A stretch of 64,000 nucleotides of DNA, taken from Caulobacteraceae bacterium (GTDB lineage Bacteria > Pseudomonadota > Alphaproteobacteria > Caulobacterales > Caulobacteraceae). A program made the position numbers and the translations under genes. Under the pieces are notes generated by a model that was not told the DNA's origin, searched no databases, and was given only the letters and a program-made list of their open reading frames with translations. Numbering within the stretch: position 1 is the first letter of the stretch; every line of letters begins with the position of its first letter. This document shows positions 54,872 to 63,535 of this stretch, piece after piece. The stretch covers positions 1-64,000 of the forward strand of contig JAIESL010000022.1 in NCBI GenBank assembly GCA_019746095.1, read 5' to 3'.

Positions 54872-56179
54872 TCACTTGCCTATGCAGAAGGTTGAAAAGA
54901 CTTCACCCAGTATGTCCTCAACCCCGATGGCTCCGGTGACCCTGGCCAGGGCCTCTGCGGCGCGCCGCAGATCGTCCCCGGCCATTTCTGGTGAAACCTC
55001 CAGAGCTGCCCGCCCGGCCTCTACCGCCGCCAGCGCCTCGACAAGCCGACGTCGATGCCGCTCACGGGTCACTGCCGGAAAGTCCGCCCCGGACAGATCA
55101 CGGGCCAGACGAACGGATATCCAGCCGAGGAGGGCGTCCAGCCCCTCGCCGGTCGAAGTGCTCAGGGCGAGACTTTCAAATCCCGCCACCGTGGCAGCAG
55201 CGCCCAGGTCGGCCTTGGTCAGGACAAGCAGGTCGCCGGGACGGGCAAAGCCGGCGGCATCTCCCTCGGCATCGTCCGGGGACCTGACCCACAATCGAAG
55301 ATCAGCCGCCTCCGCCCGAGCCCGAGCCCGCCGGACGCCCTCGGCCTCGACCGGATCGGCGCTGTCGCGCAGACCGGCCGTGTCAGACAGGGTTACGGCA
55401 TAGCCGCCGATGACGATGTCAGCGTCGAGGACATCCCGCGTCGTGCCCGCAATCGGGGTGACGATCGCCGCCTCTCGAGCCACCAGGGCATTGAACAGGG
55501 AGGATTTGCCGGCGTTGGTCTCCCCGATCAGAACGATTCGGTAGCCTTCACGCACACGTTCACCCCGCCGGGCGTCGGCAAGAGCGGCCCTGAGGTCCGC
55601 GATCAGTCGATCCAGAACCGGGCCGGCAGACCGGGCGAGATTGTCCGGCACCTCTTCATCGGGGAAGTCGATCTCGGCCTCGACCAGGGCCAGGGCGATC
55701 AGCAGATCACGACGAAAGCCGGAATAGGTCTGGCTCAGCGCCCCTTCGAGTTGACCCAGGGCCTGACTGGCCTGGGCTGCGGTCTCGGCGTCGATCAGAT
55801 CGGCCACGGCCTCAGCCTGGGCCAGGTCCATCCGTCCGTTCTCGAAAGCGCGGCGGGTGAACTCACCCGGATCGGCCGGACGCAGGCCCATTGCGATCAG
55901 CGCTTCACTGGCCGCCTCCACCACCGCCCTTCCGCCGTGCAGATGCAATTCCGCGCAGGCCTCGCCGGTATAGGAGTTCGGGGCCGGAAAGCGGAGCACC
56001 AGGGCCTTGTCGATCCGCCGCCCGTCATGGGCCAACTCGCGCAGCGATGCGGTTCGCGGCCTGAGCCCGCCCGCACCGAGCGCCGTCAGCGCGGCCTCCG
56101 TCCCGGGTCCGGACAGGCGCAGGATGGCGATGGCCCCGCGCCCCGGCGGGGTCGCGAGTGCGAAGATGGTGTCGGTCAA
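54872..56179 (-). CDS. mnmE: tRNA modification GTPase MnmE (TrmE)
   Basis: This is the GTPase partner of MnmG. The 435-aa protein has the N-terminal folate-binding domain ('DTIFALATPPGRGAIAILRLSGP'), a helical domain, an inserted G domain with Walker A 'LIGETNAGKSSLFNAL', 'DTAGLRDSADPVEAEGVRRA' and 'LTKAD', and the C-terminal CIGK, whose Cys433 is the catalytic cysteine. The start is taken as TTG 56179, with GGAG 9 nt upstream. Using the far-upstream ATG would add about 30 residues read from repeat DNA. Confidence 0.95.
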   Translation of the reverse strand: MTDTIFALATPPGRGAIAILRLSGPGTEAALTALGAGGLRPRTASLRELAHDGRRIDKALVLRFPAPNSYTGEACAELHLHGGRAVVEAASEALIAMGLRPADPGEFTRRAFENGRMDLAQAEAVADLIDAETAAQASQALGQLEGALSQTYSGFRRDLLIALALVEAEIDFPDEEVPDNLARSAGPVLDRLIADLRAALADARRGERVREGYRIVLIGETNAGKSSLFNALVAREAAIVTPIAGTTRDVLDADIVIGGYAVTLSDTAGLRDSADPVEAEGVRRARARAEAADLRLWVRSPDDAEGDAAGFARPGDLLVLTKADLGAAATVAGFESLALSTSTGEGLDALLGWISVRLARDLSGADFPAVTRERHRRRLVEALAAVEAGRAALEVSPEMAGDDLRRAAEALARVTGAIGVEDILGEVFSTFCIGK

Positions 56180-56257
56180 TGTCTGCTCCGCCAGCAGGGG
56201 AGGTAAACAGCCGCGCCAACAGCGTAGCGGAGAGGCTCCATCGGCTTGAAGGAAAGT

Positions 56258-56307
56258 CCCCTCCGCCATCCGGCGGGTGGCCCCCCTCCCCCGATGAGGG
56301 AGGAGAG
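56258..56307. repeat. Partial intergenic palindromic repeat
   Basis: Two adjacent hairpins are present: CCGCC/GGCGG (56263-56267 with 56272-56276) and CCTCCC/GGGAGG (56285-56290 with 56298-56303). The wording resembles one half of the element at 77-223. It lies between the DUF6489 gene and mnmE. Confidence 0.6.
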
Positions 56308-56315
56308 AAGGTGAA

Positions 56316-56543
56316 TCACGGCTTGACCGCAGCTTCCATCAGTTTGCGGAACTGGTCCTGGGCCTGCATGCCGAAACTGGTCCAGGTCTTCATCAGTTCG
56401 TCGGGCTGCATGGCGGTTATGTTCTCGTCCATTCGCCGCTTCATCTCGGCGACGAGATGATCGTTCAGCGGGGCGACATCGGGCAGGCCGAGAAAGGCCC
56501 GTGCCTCCTCCGGTGTGCAATCGATCTCGACATTGACCTTCAT
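56316..56543 (-). CDS. DUF6489 family protein
   Basis: This 75-aa acidic protein ('MKVNVEIDCTPEEARAFLGL' then 'DVAPLNDHLVAEMKRRMDENI' and 'PDELMKTWTSFGMQAQDQFRKLM') matches the DUF6489 family found between mnmE and rho in alphaproteobacteria. Function unknown. GGAGCGG-type purines precede the ATG, and the perfect parS lies 12 bp upstream of the start. Confidence 0.9.
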   Translation of the reverse strand: MKVNVEIDCTPEEARAFLGLPDVAPLNDHLVAEMKRRMDENITAMQPDELMKTWTSFGMQAQDQFRKLMEAAVKP

Positions 56544-56554
56544 CGTCCCGCTCC

Positions 56555-56570
56555 TGTTTCACGTGAAACA
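56555..56570. promoter_or_regulatory. Perfect parS site upstream of the DUF6489 gene
   Basis: TGTTTCACGTGAAACA is a perfect 16-bp palindrome identical to the bacterial parS consensus. It sits in the gap between rho and the DUF6489 gene and is the best of the four sites and the closest to the origin, about 4.4 kb away. Confidence 0.97.
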
Positions 56571-56585
56571 GCGGCCATACCGCCG

Positions 56586-57998
56586 TCAGGTGTTCATCGA
56601 CTGGAAGAAGTCCGCATTGTTCTTCGACTGGCGCAGCTTGTCGATCAGGAACTCGATCGCATCCTGCGGTCCCATCGGGTTGAGGATGCGGCGCAGGACA
56701 TAGGTCTTGGCCAGCTGATCCTTTGGCGTGGTCAGCTCTTCCTTGCGGGTACCGGACTTGAGCACATCGATGGCCGGGAAGATCCGCTTGTCGGCGACCT
56801 TGCGGTCCAGCACGATTTCCGAGTTACCCGTGCCCTTGAACTCTTCGAAGATGACCTCGTCCATCCGCGAGCCGGTATCGATCAGGGCGGTGGCGATGAT
56901 GGTCAGGGATCCGCCCTGCTCCACATTTCGCGCCGCTCCGAAGAAGCGCTTCGGCCGCTGCAGGGCATTGGCATCAACACCACCGGTCAGAACCTTGCCT
57001 GAAGACGGGACCGTAGCGTTGTAGGCCCGACCCAGGCGGGTGATCGAATCCAGCAGGATGACGACGTCACGCTTGTGCTCGACCAGGCGCTTGGCCTTTT
57101 CGATCACCATTTCAGCGACGGCGACGTGTCGGGTCGCCGGCTCGTCAAAAGTCGAGGCGATGACCTCGCCCTTCACCGTACGCTGCATGTCGGTCACTTC
57201 TTCCGGCCGCTCATCGATCAGCAGCACGATCAGGAAGACCTCGGGATGGTTCTTCTCGATCGATTTGGCGATGTTCTGAAGCATGACCGTCTTGCCGACC
57301 CGCGGCGGCGCCACGATCAGGCAGCGCTGGCCCTTGCCGAGCGGAGCGACAATATCGATGACCCGGCCAGAGCGGTCCTTGAGCGTCGGGTCCTGGATTT
57401 CCATATGCAGCCGCTCTTCGGGATAGAGCGGGGTCAGGTTATCGAACAGGACCTTGGTCTTGACCGTCTCCGGATCTTCGAAATTGATCGTATCGACCTT
57501 GAGCAGGGCAAAATAGCGCTCGCCCTCCCTCGGTCCGCGGACCGCCCCATGGATAGTGTCGCCCGACCGCAGACCGAAGCGACGGATCTGCGACGGCGAG
57601 ACATAAACATCGTCCGGGCCCGGAAGATAATTGACATCCGGACTGCGCAGGAAGCCGAAGCCGTCGGGCAGGATTTCCAGCACACCGTCGGCAATGATCT
57701 CGACCTCCTCATCAGCCAGGGCCTTGAGGATGGCGAACAGCAGATCCTGTTTGCGCAGGTTGCCGGCGTTCTCGATCTCAAGACTCTCGGCGAAGGCGAC
57801 CAGGTCTTCCGGCGTCTTCTCGTTCAATTCCTGCAGGGTGATGCGACCATTCGGGACGATCGGCTCGCCATCATCCTCGTCGTCGCCGGATTCCTGGTCG
57901 ACCATCGGCAGATCGGCGGCCGCCACTTCATGCCCGGCCTCGGGCGCCTCGGCCCCGGCAGCGTCATCGGTCTCGGGGGTGTCAGTGATGTCGGTCAT
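56586..57998 (-). CDS. rho: Transcription termination factor Rho
   Basis: Rho is the hexameric RNA helicase that ends transcription. The 470-aa protein has an acidic N-terminal tail of about 50 residues ([20 protein letters not shown] and [11 protein letters not shown]), then the Rho-N domain ('[27 protein letters not shown]'), the primary RNA-binding cold-shock-like domain ('[39 protein letters not shown]'), and the ATPase with '[13 protein letters not shown]'. ATG 57998 is used. The frame is open upstream through leader sequence. Confidence 0.97.
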   Translation of the reverse strand: MTDITDTPETDDAAGAEAPEAGHEVAAADLPMVDQESGDDEDDGEPIVPNGRITLQELNEKTPEDLVAFAESLEIENAGNLRKQDLLFAILKALADEEVEIIADGVLEILPDGFGFLRSPDVNYLPGPDDVYVSPSQIRRFGLRSGDTIHGAVRGPREGERYFALLKVDTINFEDPETVKTKVLFDNLTPLYPEERLHMEIQDPTLKDRSGRVIDIVAPLGKGQRCLIVAPPRVGKTVMLQNIAKSIEKNHPEVFLIVLLIDERPEEVTDMQRTVKGEVIASTFDEPATRHVAVAEMVIEKAKRLVEHKRDVVILLDSITRLGRAYNATVPSSGKVLTGGVDANALQRPKRFFGAARNVEQGGSLTIIATALIDTGSRMDEVIFEEFKGTGNSEIVLDRKVADKRIFPAIDVLKSGTRKEELTTPKDQLAKTYVLRRILNPMGPQDAIEFLIDKLRQSKNNADFFQSMNT

Positions 57999-58205
57999 GG
58001 CGTGCAACCAAAAGCATCGCCGCGAGACGGGGTGTCGCGCGGGCGGGAAAATCTGTCGATGTCTGGCCTTGCGGCCGGGTGGAAGGGCGACGGGTCTTCC
58101 CGGCGAGATCGCCGGGCGCCGCAAAGAGAGGGGCCGTCCCAGACTCCTGCAGGACGGTTCGCCTGAGCGAAACCACGCGGGGCCTTTCAGGTCAAGCGGA
58201 GCAGC
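57999..58205 (-). other. rho leader / hemJ-rho intergenic region
   Basis: These 207 bp hold a 7-bp hairpin (CCCGGCG 58099-58105 with CGCCGGG 58110-58116, loop AGAT) but no T-run. Rho genes are often autoregulated through their leader, and this is the place to expect it. I see no clear promoter consensus. Confidence 0.45.
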
Positions 58206-58673
58206 TCAGCCCAGGGTCCATTCGGTCGTCACGGACAGGACCATGACGATGGCAATAACGAAGGGAATCTCATTGGTCATGCGCCAGAATCTGCCCGAGC
58301 GGATCGAAATCCCGGCCTCAATCCTGCGGCGCTCGGCGGCCAGAAACCCGTGCCAGCCGAGGAGCGCCAGGACCCCGGCCAATTTGGCGACCATCCACGG
58401 CTGGTGAACGACACTCCAATCGGCCCCATCACCGCTGCGAATCCACAACAGCCAGCACCCGAAAACCAGGGACAGGATCATGGCCGGATTGATGATGATG
58501 CGCAGCAACCGGATCTGCCAAAGGCGGAGCAGGGTCTGCATCTCCGACCGCAGCGGTTCGGCCTTGTCCGCCTGTTCGGCGTCATAGGCATAGAGACGCG
58601 GCAGGAACAACAGGCCCGCCATCCAGGCGATCACCGCCAGGATGTGCAGACCCCGCACAATCTCATAGGTCAT
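58206..58673 (-). CDS. hemJ: Protoporphyrinogen IX oxidase HemJ
   Basis: HemJ oxidises protoporphyrinogen IX late in haem synthesis. The 155-aa membrane protein has four helices, with the conserved His in 'YEIVRGLHILAVIAWMAGLLFLPRLYAY', 'PAMILSLVFGCWLL' and 'PWMVAKLAGVLALLGWHGF'. ATG 58673 overlaps the hemH stop (ATGA). It is the last of hemE-hemH-hemJ, a compact haem operon reading away from the origin. Confidence 0.95.
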   Translation of the reverse strand: MTYEIVRGLHILAVIAWMAGLLFLPRLYAYDAEQADKAEPLRSEMQTLLRLWQIRLLRIIINPAMILSLVFGCWLLWIRSGDGADWSVVHQPWMVAKLAGVLALLGWHGFLAAERRRIEAGISIRSGRFWRMTNEIPFVIAIVMVLSVTTEWTLG

Positions 58674-59731
58674 GCCGCCCTCCGCTCGCAGGTCCGTGGA
58701 CAGGCCTTCCAGCCTGCGCGGCATCCGGGACCAAAGGGGGCCGCGCCCGTTCGGGACAGGGCATCCACCGTCGCCTCGGCGAGGGTCTCGATGAAGGGGG
58801 CCGCAACACAGACCGCCGGACTGCGAAGATAGGGCACGACACCCTCTTCATGGGCCAGTTCGGCATATTCGATGTCGAGCTCGACCAGGGTCTCGATATG
58901 TTCGGACACGAAGGCGACCGGCGTCACCACAACCCCGACCCCGTCACGACCCGCCTGGGCGATCGCATCGGGTGTCGAGGGGCCCAGCCATTTCATCGGT
59001 CCGACCCGGCTCTGGTAGCAGATCGTCCAGTCCGTCAGTTCCGCCCGGGCGGCTATGGCGGCACAGGTCGACTCGATCTGTTCCTGATAGGGATCGCCCT
59101 TCTTCTTGATCAGGCTTTCGGGAATGCCGTGCGCCGAGAACAGGACCCGGACCGGACTTGGGCCGGCCTCGGCGAGTTTGGCCCGCACGCCGGCCGCCTG
59201 GGCCTCGATCCAGCCCGGAGCCTCGGGATAGCAACAGACCGTTCGGCTCACCCCCTGTCCCGCATAGGTCTCATGCCAGGCTTTGAGTGAGGATTGGGTC
59301 GTGGTGGTCGAGAACTGGGGATAGAGCGGCAGCAGAACGATCTCGTCCGGCGAAAAGGCCGCCACCTCGACAGCGGTCTCCCCGGTCAGTGGCGACCAGT
59401 AGCGCATGGCAATGAAAGCCTTGACCTGATCGCCCGGCAGATGCGCGGACATGGCGGCTTCCAAGGCCGCCGCCTGTCGACGGGTCTCCGGCAGGAGGGG
59501 TGAGCCGCCGCCCATGAGGGCATAGTTGGCCTGGGCACTGGTCTCGCGTCGGCTCGAGATCAACCGGGCCAGAAGGGTGCGAAACGGATTGGGCAGGCCG
59601 ATGATGGCCGGATCATTGAACAGGTTGAAAAGGAAGGGTTTTACCGAATCCTGATCATCCGGACCCCCAAGGTTGAACAGCACCACTGCAATGCGGCGGC
59701 CGCCTCCGGATCGACACTGTGGCGCACTCAT
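58670..59731 (-). CDS. hemH: Ferrochelatase
   Basis: HemH inserts Fe2+ into protoporphyrin IX. The 353-aa protein has 'IAVVLFNLGGPDDQDSVKPFLFNLFNDPAII', 'MRYWSPLTGETAVEV', the catalytic His in 'VRVLFSAHGIPESLIKKKGDPYQ', 'TICYQSRVGPMKWLGPSTPDAI' and 'PVAFVSEHIETLVELDIEY'. Its start overlaps the hemE stop by 4 nt. Confidence 0.98.
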   Translation of the reverse strand: MSAPQCRSGGGRRIAVVLFNLGGPDDQDSVKPFLFNLFNDPAIIGLPNPFRTLLARLISSRRETSAQANYALMGGGSPLLPETRRQAAALEAAMSAHLPGDQVKAFIAMRYWSPLTGETAVEVAAFSPDEIVLLPLYPQFSTTTTQSSLKAWHETYAGQGVSRTVCCYPEAPGWIEAQAAGVRAKLAEAGPSPVRVLFSAHGIPESLIKKKGDPYQEQIESTCAAIAARAELTDWTICYQSRVGPMKWLGPSTPDAIAQAGRDGVGVVVTPVAFVSEHIETLVELDIEYAELAHEEGVVPYLRSPAVCVAAPFIETLAEATVDALSRTGAAPFGPGCRAGWKACPRTCERRAA

Positions 59732-60774
59732 TGGGCACCGATCCGCTTCAGAACCTGCTCGACATGGGCAATCGGCACGTCCGGCAGAATACCGTGACCC
59801 AGATTGAAGACCCAGGGACCCTGGCCCCAGGCCTCCAGCAGCTGATCGACGCGGCGATCCAGCATCGGACCGCCGGCCCGCAGGAGTAGCGGATCAAGGG
59901 CACCCTGGATCGGCTTCATGGCCTGGACCCGTTGGCCCACCCCGAGTGGGCAGGCGGTATCCAGGGCGACGGCCTGGACATCCACATCCCGGGCATACCG
60001 TTCCGCCAGCGCCGCTGAGCCTCGCGGAAAGCCGATCAGGGGCACGATGACTCCCAGTTCCCGGACTCGCCGGACCAGCTTCTGATGTGGGCGAAGCACA
60101 AGGCTCTCGAACAGATCCTCGGGCAGGCCCTCCGCCCAGCTCTCGAAGATCTTCAGCACCTGGGCCCCGGCGTCGGCCTGCATCTTGAGATAATGGGCCG
60201 TGGCCTCGACCAGGACATCCAGCAGGGCCGCGACCTTCTCCGGCTCGGCATAGGCATAGGCCCGGGCCTGGGCGCGCTCGCCCTTGCCGATACTGCGCGC
60301 CTCGCCGTCCAGCATATAGGTCGCCACGGTCCAGGGGGCGCCCGCGAAGCCGATCAGGGCGCGTTCGGGCTCCAGCTGCGCCCGCACGATCGACAGGGTC
60401 TGGCCGACCTGTTTCAGGGCCTCCCCGGCCCCTGCAGTGAGATCGTGCATGCCCTCGACCGGCGGCAGGGCGCCAAGGCGCGGTCCCTCACCGGCTTCGA
60501 ACCAGACCTCCTGCCCCAGGGCCTGGGGGATCAGCAGGATATCGGCAAAGACGATGGCCGCGTCGAAACCGAACCGCCGCATCGGCTGCAGGGTCGCCTC
60601 GGCAGCCTTGTCCGGATCCAGACAGAAGGAAATGAAATCAGGAGTCGTCGCTCGCAAGGCCCGGTATTCCGGCAGGTAGCGCCCGGCCTGACGCATGAAC
60701 CAGACGGGTGGCCGGGAAGTCACCTCGCCGGCGAGAACCTTGAGCAGCAGGGGGGAGGCAGGGGAAAGGGTCAT
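59728..60774 (-). CDS. hemE: Uroporphyrinogen decarboxylase
   Basis: HemE converts uroporphyrinogen III to coproporphyrinogen III. The 348-aa protein has 'PPVWFMRQAGRYLPEYRALR', 'DAAIVFADILLIPQALGQEVWFEAGEGPRL', 'GFAGAPWTVATYMLDG' and 'FNLGHGILPDVPIAHVEQVLK'. It is the first gene left of the origin. In Caulobacter hemE is likewise transcribed out of the origin region. Confidence 0.98.
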   Translation of the reverse strand: MTLSPASPLLLKVLAGEVTSRPPVWFMRQAGRYLPEYRALRATTPDFISFCLDPDKAAEATLQPMRRFGFDAAIVFADILLIPQALGQEVWFEAGEGPRLGALPPVEGMHDLTAGAGEALKQVGQTLSIVRAQLEPERALIGFAGAPWTVATYMLDGEARSIGKGERAQARAYAYAEPEKVAALLDVLVEATAHYLKMQADAGAQVLKIFESWAEGLPEDLFESLVLRPHQKLVRRVRELGVIVPLIGFPRGSAALAERYARDVDVQAVALDTACPLGVGQRVQAMKPIQGALDPLLLRAGGPMLDRRVDQLLEAWGQGPWVFNLGHGILPDVPIAHVEQVLKRIGAQ

Positions 60775-60997
60775 CTGACAGCGGTCCTACCGGGCGCCTC
60801 GGTTCCGCTCAAGCCCGTGCCGTGTCGCACCCTTCCATCCTTATCAATAAAAGAGTCTTGAGGTCTGGAAGTAGAAGGCAGGACCGGGGACGACGGGGAC
60901 AGACCGGTCAATTAACCCGGTAGCGGACGGGTTTTCCGCAAATTGTCACAGTCGTCGACACAGGCCCGGACACGGCTGGTGAAAGCGGGGATAAACC

Positions 60998-61012
60998 CTA
61001 ACAAGACCTTAA
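60998..61012. promoter_or_regulatory. CtrA-type binding site in the origin
   Basis: CTAA-N7-TTAA matches the CtrA consensus TTAA-N7-TTAA at seven of eight fixed positions. In Caulobacter CtrA binds several such boxes in Cori and blocks replication in swarmer cells. Confidence 0.75.
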
Positions 61013-61049
61013 CGGCGGGACTGAGAGGGGATGGTCGCCCTGGGGGTCG

Positions 61050-61064
61050 TTAACTTCTCATTAA
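61050..61064. promoter_or_regulatory. Perfect CtrA-type binding site in the origin
   Basis: TTAACTTCTCATTAA is an exact TTAA-N7-TTAA match. A DnaA-box-like ATCTCCACA begins 3 bp further on, so CtrA and DnaA binding could interfere, as described for Cori. Confidence 0.85.
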
Positions 61065-61226
61065 GGATCTCCACAGGCGAAGCGGCCCGGGTGGGAAGCC
61101 TTGGGATGAATCATGCCGGAGCCCAGGGCGCTGTCCACCTTCGTCCCCGCTCGCAGCCCGCCCATCGCCCCGCTATAGCAAATGACGCACCCATCGGCCC
61201 CGACGGCGCCCCGACGGCGCCGGGGC

Positions 61227-61235
61227 TCATCCACA
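61227..61235 (+). promoter_or_regulatory. DnaA-box-like site in the origin
   Basis: TCATCCACA matches TTATCCACA at eight of nine positions and also resembles the moderate-affinity TGATCCACA boxes described for Caulobacter. It is 28 bp before the ppsR start and next to a GANTC site. Confidence 0.65.
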
Positions 61236-61263
61236 GGAGTCTCGACATCATGGACAGCTGCCG

Positions 61264-62142
61264 ATGACCCCGGGACCCTTGGGTCGCCCGTCCGGCCCCT
61301 CGCGGCTGGCGACCTATTTCCATGTCCATCTGGTGTCGGACTCTACCGGCGAGACCCTGAATGCCATGGCCAAGGCCGTGGTGGCGCGGTTCGACGGGGT
61401 TATCCCGATCGAACACATCTATGCCCTGGTGCGCTCCGGCAAACAGATGGAGCGGGTGCTGGAGGAGGTCGCGGCCTCGCCCGGCGTTGTCCTCCACACC
61501 CTGGTTGACCGGGATCTGCGTGAACAGCTGGAGGAAGGCTGCCGCACGCTGGACATGCCCCAGATCGCAGCCCTCGATCCCCTGGTCGGGGCCCTGTCCC
61601 GCTATCTGGGTGCGGCCCTGTCGACCCGGGTCGGGGCCCAGCACGCACTTGATACCGACTATTTCAACCGCATCGCCGCCCTCGACTATGCCATGGCTCA
61701 TGATGACGGCCAGGGCACCAGCGACCAGCTGGAAAGCGCCGATGTCGTCCTGTGCGGGGTCAGTCGCACTTCCAAGACCCCCACCTGTATCTATCTGGCC
61801 CATCGCGGCATCCGCGCGGCCAATGTCCCGCTGGTTCCCGGCCAGGAAGACGGCGAACGCCTGGTTGGCCTGAAGAACCCCCTGGTGGTGGGGCTGACCG
61901 TCTCGCCGGATCGACTGGTCCAGATCCGCAAGAACCGGCTGGATGGCCTGAATGCCACCCGGGCCAGCGCCTATATCGACCATGACGCCGTGCGCGAGGA
62001 AACGGTCAAGGCCCGGCGCGCTTTCGAACGTCGCGGCTGGCCGGTCATCGACGTCACGCGCCGCTCGGTCGAGGAGACGGCCGCCGGCATCATCAACCTT
62101 CTGAACGAACGCCGCACGCGCCGGTTGGGGACCAGCTGGTGA
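61264..62142 (+). CDS. ppsR: Pyruvate, phosphate dikinase/phosphoenolpyruvate synthase regulatory protein (DUF299)
   Basis: This 292-aa bifunctional kinase/phosphotransferase switches PPDK or PEP synthase on and off. Family markers are 'FHVHLVSDSTGETLNAMAKAV', the P-loop 'GVSRTSKTPTCIYLAHRG' and 'LVVGLTVSPDRLVQIRKNRL'. It is the first gene right of the origin, in the position occupied by the first annotated gene of the Caulobacter chromosome. Its stop overlaps the maf GTG by 4 nt. Confidence 0.95.
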   Translation: MTPGPLGRPSGPSRLATYFHVHLVSDSTGETLNAMAKAVVARFDGVIPIEHIYALVRSGKQMERVLEEVAASPGVVLHTLVDRDLREQLEEGCRTLDMPQIAALDPLVGALSRYLGAALSTRVGAQHALDTDYFNRIAALDYAMAHDDGQGTSDQLESADVVLCGVSRTSKTPTCIYLAHRGIRAANVPLVPGQEDGERLVGLKNPLVVGLTVSPDRLVQIRKNRLDGLNATRASAYIDHDAVREETVKARRAFERRGWPVIDVTRRSVEETAAGIINLLNERRTRRLGTSW

Positions 62143-62741
62143 GCGCTCCCGGCGAACGGTTGATCCTGGCGTCAAAAAGCTTGGCGCGGCGGGCGATGCT
62201 GACCGATGCCGGCGTGGACTTCAAAGTCCAAGTCGCCGATGTGGACGAGGACGCCGTCAAGGCGACGCATGATCCGGCAGATGCCGCGGGACTGGCGATC
62301 GAACTGGCACGGGTCAAGGCGCTGGCGGTGTCCCGCCAAGATCCTGACGCCTGGGTCCTGGGTGCCGACCAGACCCTGGCCTTCGACGGCGGACTGGTCT
62401 CCAAGGCCGGGTCACTGGCGGCGGCGGGCGAGCGGCTGATGGCCATGCGCGGCCGGGTTCATCACCTCCATTCCGGGGTGGCCCTCGCCCGCAACGGCCA
62501 GATTGTCTGGTCGGGGGTGGATACGGCGACGATGCGCGTCCGCGCCTTTTCTGACAGCTTCCTCGAGGCCTATCTGGCGGCTGAGGGCGAAGGCCTGCTC
62601 GCCTGCGTCGGCTCCTACCGCCTCGAGGGCATGGGGTCACAGTTGTTCGAGGCGGTGGAAGGCGACTATTTCACCGTCCTTGGGCTCCCGCTGTGGCCGG
62701 TCCTGGCTGAATTGCGTCGCACCGGGGTTCTCCGGTCATGA
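62139..62741 (+). CDS. maf: Maf-family nucleotide pyrophosphatase
   Basis: This 200-aa house-cleaning pyrophosphatase acts on modified or canonical nucleoside triphosphates. It has 'LILASKSLARRAMLTDAG', the catalytic Asp region 'WVLGADQTLAFDGGLVSKAG' and 'GVDTATMRVRAFSDSFLEAYLA'. Which subclass (dTTP/UTP or m7GTP) is not clear; the Caulobacterales neighbour of aroE is annotated only as Maf. Overlaps of 4 nt tie it to ppsR and aroE. Confidence 0.94.
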   Translation: MSAPGERLILASKSLARRAMLTDAGVDFKVQVADVDEDAVKATHDPADAAGLAIELARVKALAVSRQDPDAWVLGADQTLAFDGGLVSKAGSLAAAGERLMAMRGRVHHLHSGVALARNGQIVWSGVDTATMRVRAFSDSFLEAYLAAEGEGLLACVGSYRLEGMGSQLFEAVEGDYFTVLGLPLWPVLAELRRTGVLRS

Positions 62742-63535
62742 GGATTCAGGCGGGTGTCGCGGGGCAGCCGATCGCCCATTCGCTCAGCCCCCTGCTCCAC
62801 AACGCCTGGCTCGCCGCGGCGGGATTGGACGCCGACTACCGCGCCTTCGGCCCGGCCGATGCCGCCGGGTTCAGAGCCCTGGTGGCAGAGGGACGCGCTG
62901 GCCGGCTCCGCGGCCTGAATGTCACCGCCCCCTTCAAGGAACAGGCCCTGACGCTCGCGGATGAGGCCAGCGTCACCGCGCAGACCTGTGGCTCGGCCAA
63001 TCTTCTGGTGTTCGAGGCCGGGCGGATCCGGGCCGACAGCACCGACGGCGGGGGCCTGATGGCCGCGCTGGCCGATCAGTCGCCCGGGCTGCTTTTGCCT
63101 GACCAGCCGGTTGTGGTCCTCGGCGCGGGCGGCGCGGCCCGGGCCGCTGTTCTGGCCCTGAAGGCCGCGGGAGCCCGGGTCGGCGTGCTGAACCGGACCC
63201 TGGCGCGCGCTGAAGGCCTGGCCGCACAACTCGGGGCCAAGGTGGTCGATGCCGGCGCACTGGATGAGGCGGTGCTGGTGGTGAACGCCCTGGCGGTTCC
63301 TCCGGATATCGACATGTCCCGCCTTCGCCCCGATACGATCCTGATGGACATGACCTATCGACCCCTGGTCACCGCCTTTCTGGCGCAGGGCCGGGACCGG
63401 GGCCTGACGACGGTTGATGGGCTCGCCATGCTGATCGCCCAGGCGCGGCCGTCCTTCCGGGCGCTGTTCGGCGTCGATCCGCCCCCCGTGGACGTTCGCA
63501 GCCTCGCCCTGCGAGAGCTGGGAGAGACACCATGA
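62738..63535 (+). CDS. aroE: Shikimate dehydrogenase
   Basis: AroE reduces 3-dehydroshikimate with NADPH in aromatic amino-acid synthesis. The 265-aa protein has '[21 protein letters not shown]', the catalytic Lys in '[13 protein letters not shown]', 'NTDG' replaced by '[12 protein letters not shown]', and the NADP loop '[21 protein letters not shown]'. The N-terminal and C-terminal domains are both complete. ATGA overlaps join it to maf and coaE. Confidence 0.96.
   Translation: MRIQAGVAGQPIAHSLSPLLHNAWLAAAGLDADYRAFGPADAAGFRALVAEGRAGRLRGLNVTAPFKEQALTLADEASVTAQTCGSANLLVFEAGRIRADSTDGGGLMAALADQSPGLLLPDQPVVVLGAGGAARAAVLALKAAGARVGVLNRTLARAEGLAAQLGAKVVDAGALDEAVLVVNALAVPPDIDMSRLRPDTILMDMTYRPLVTAFLAQGRDRGLTTVDGLAMLIAQARPSFRALFGVDPPPVDVRSLALRELGETP

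Larger units (their letters stand above)
60775..61263. other. Chromosomal replication origin region (Cori-like)
   Basis: This is a 489-bp gap between hemE and ppsR, the two genes that flank Cori in Caulobacter crescentus. It holds two CtrA-type boxes (60998-61012, 61050-61064), a DnaA-box-like TCATCCACA (61227-61235, 8 of 9 to TTATCCACA), three weaker 7-of-9 matches (TTATCAATA 60841-60849; CGGGGATAA 60986-60994, reverse orientation; ATCTCCACA 61067-61075), two GANTC sites for CcrM methylation (60853-60857, 61237-61241), and an AT-rich run at 60841-60852. A direct repeat of CCCCGACGGCG lies near 61198-61219. Genes diverge on either side. Confidence 0.88.
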
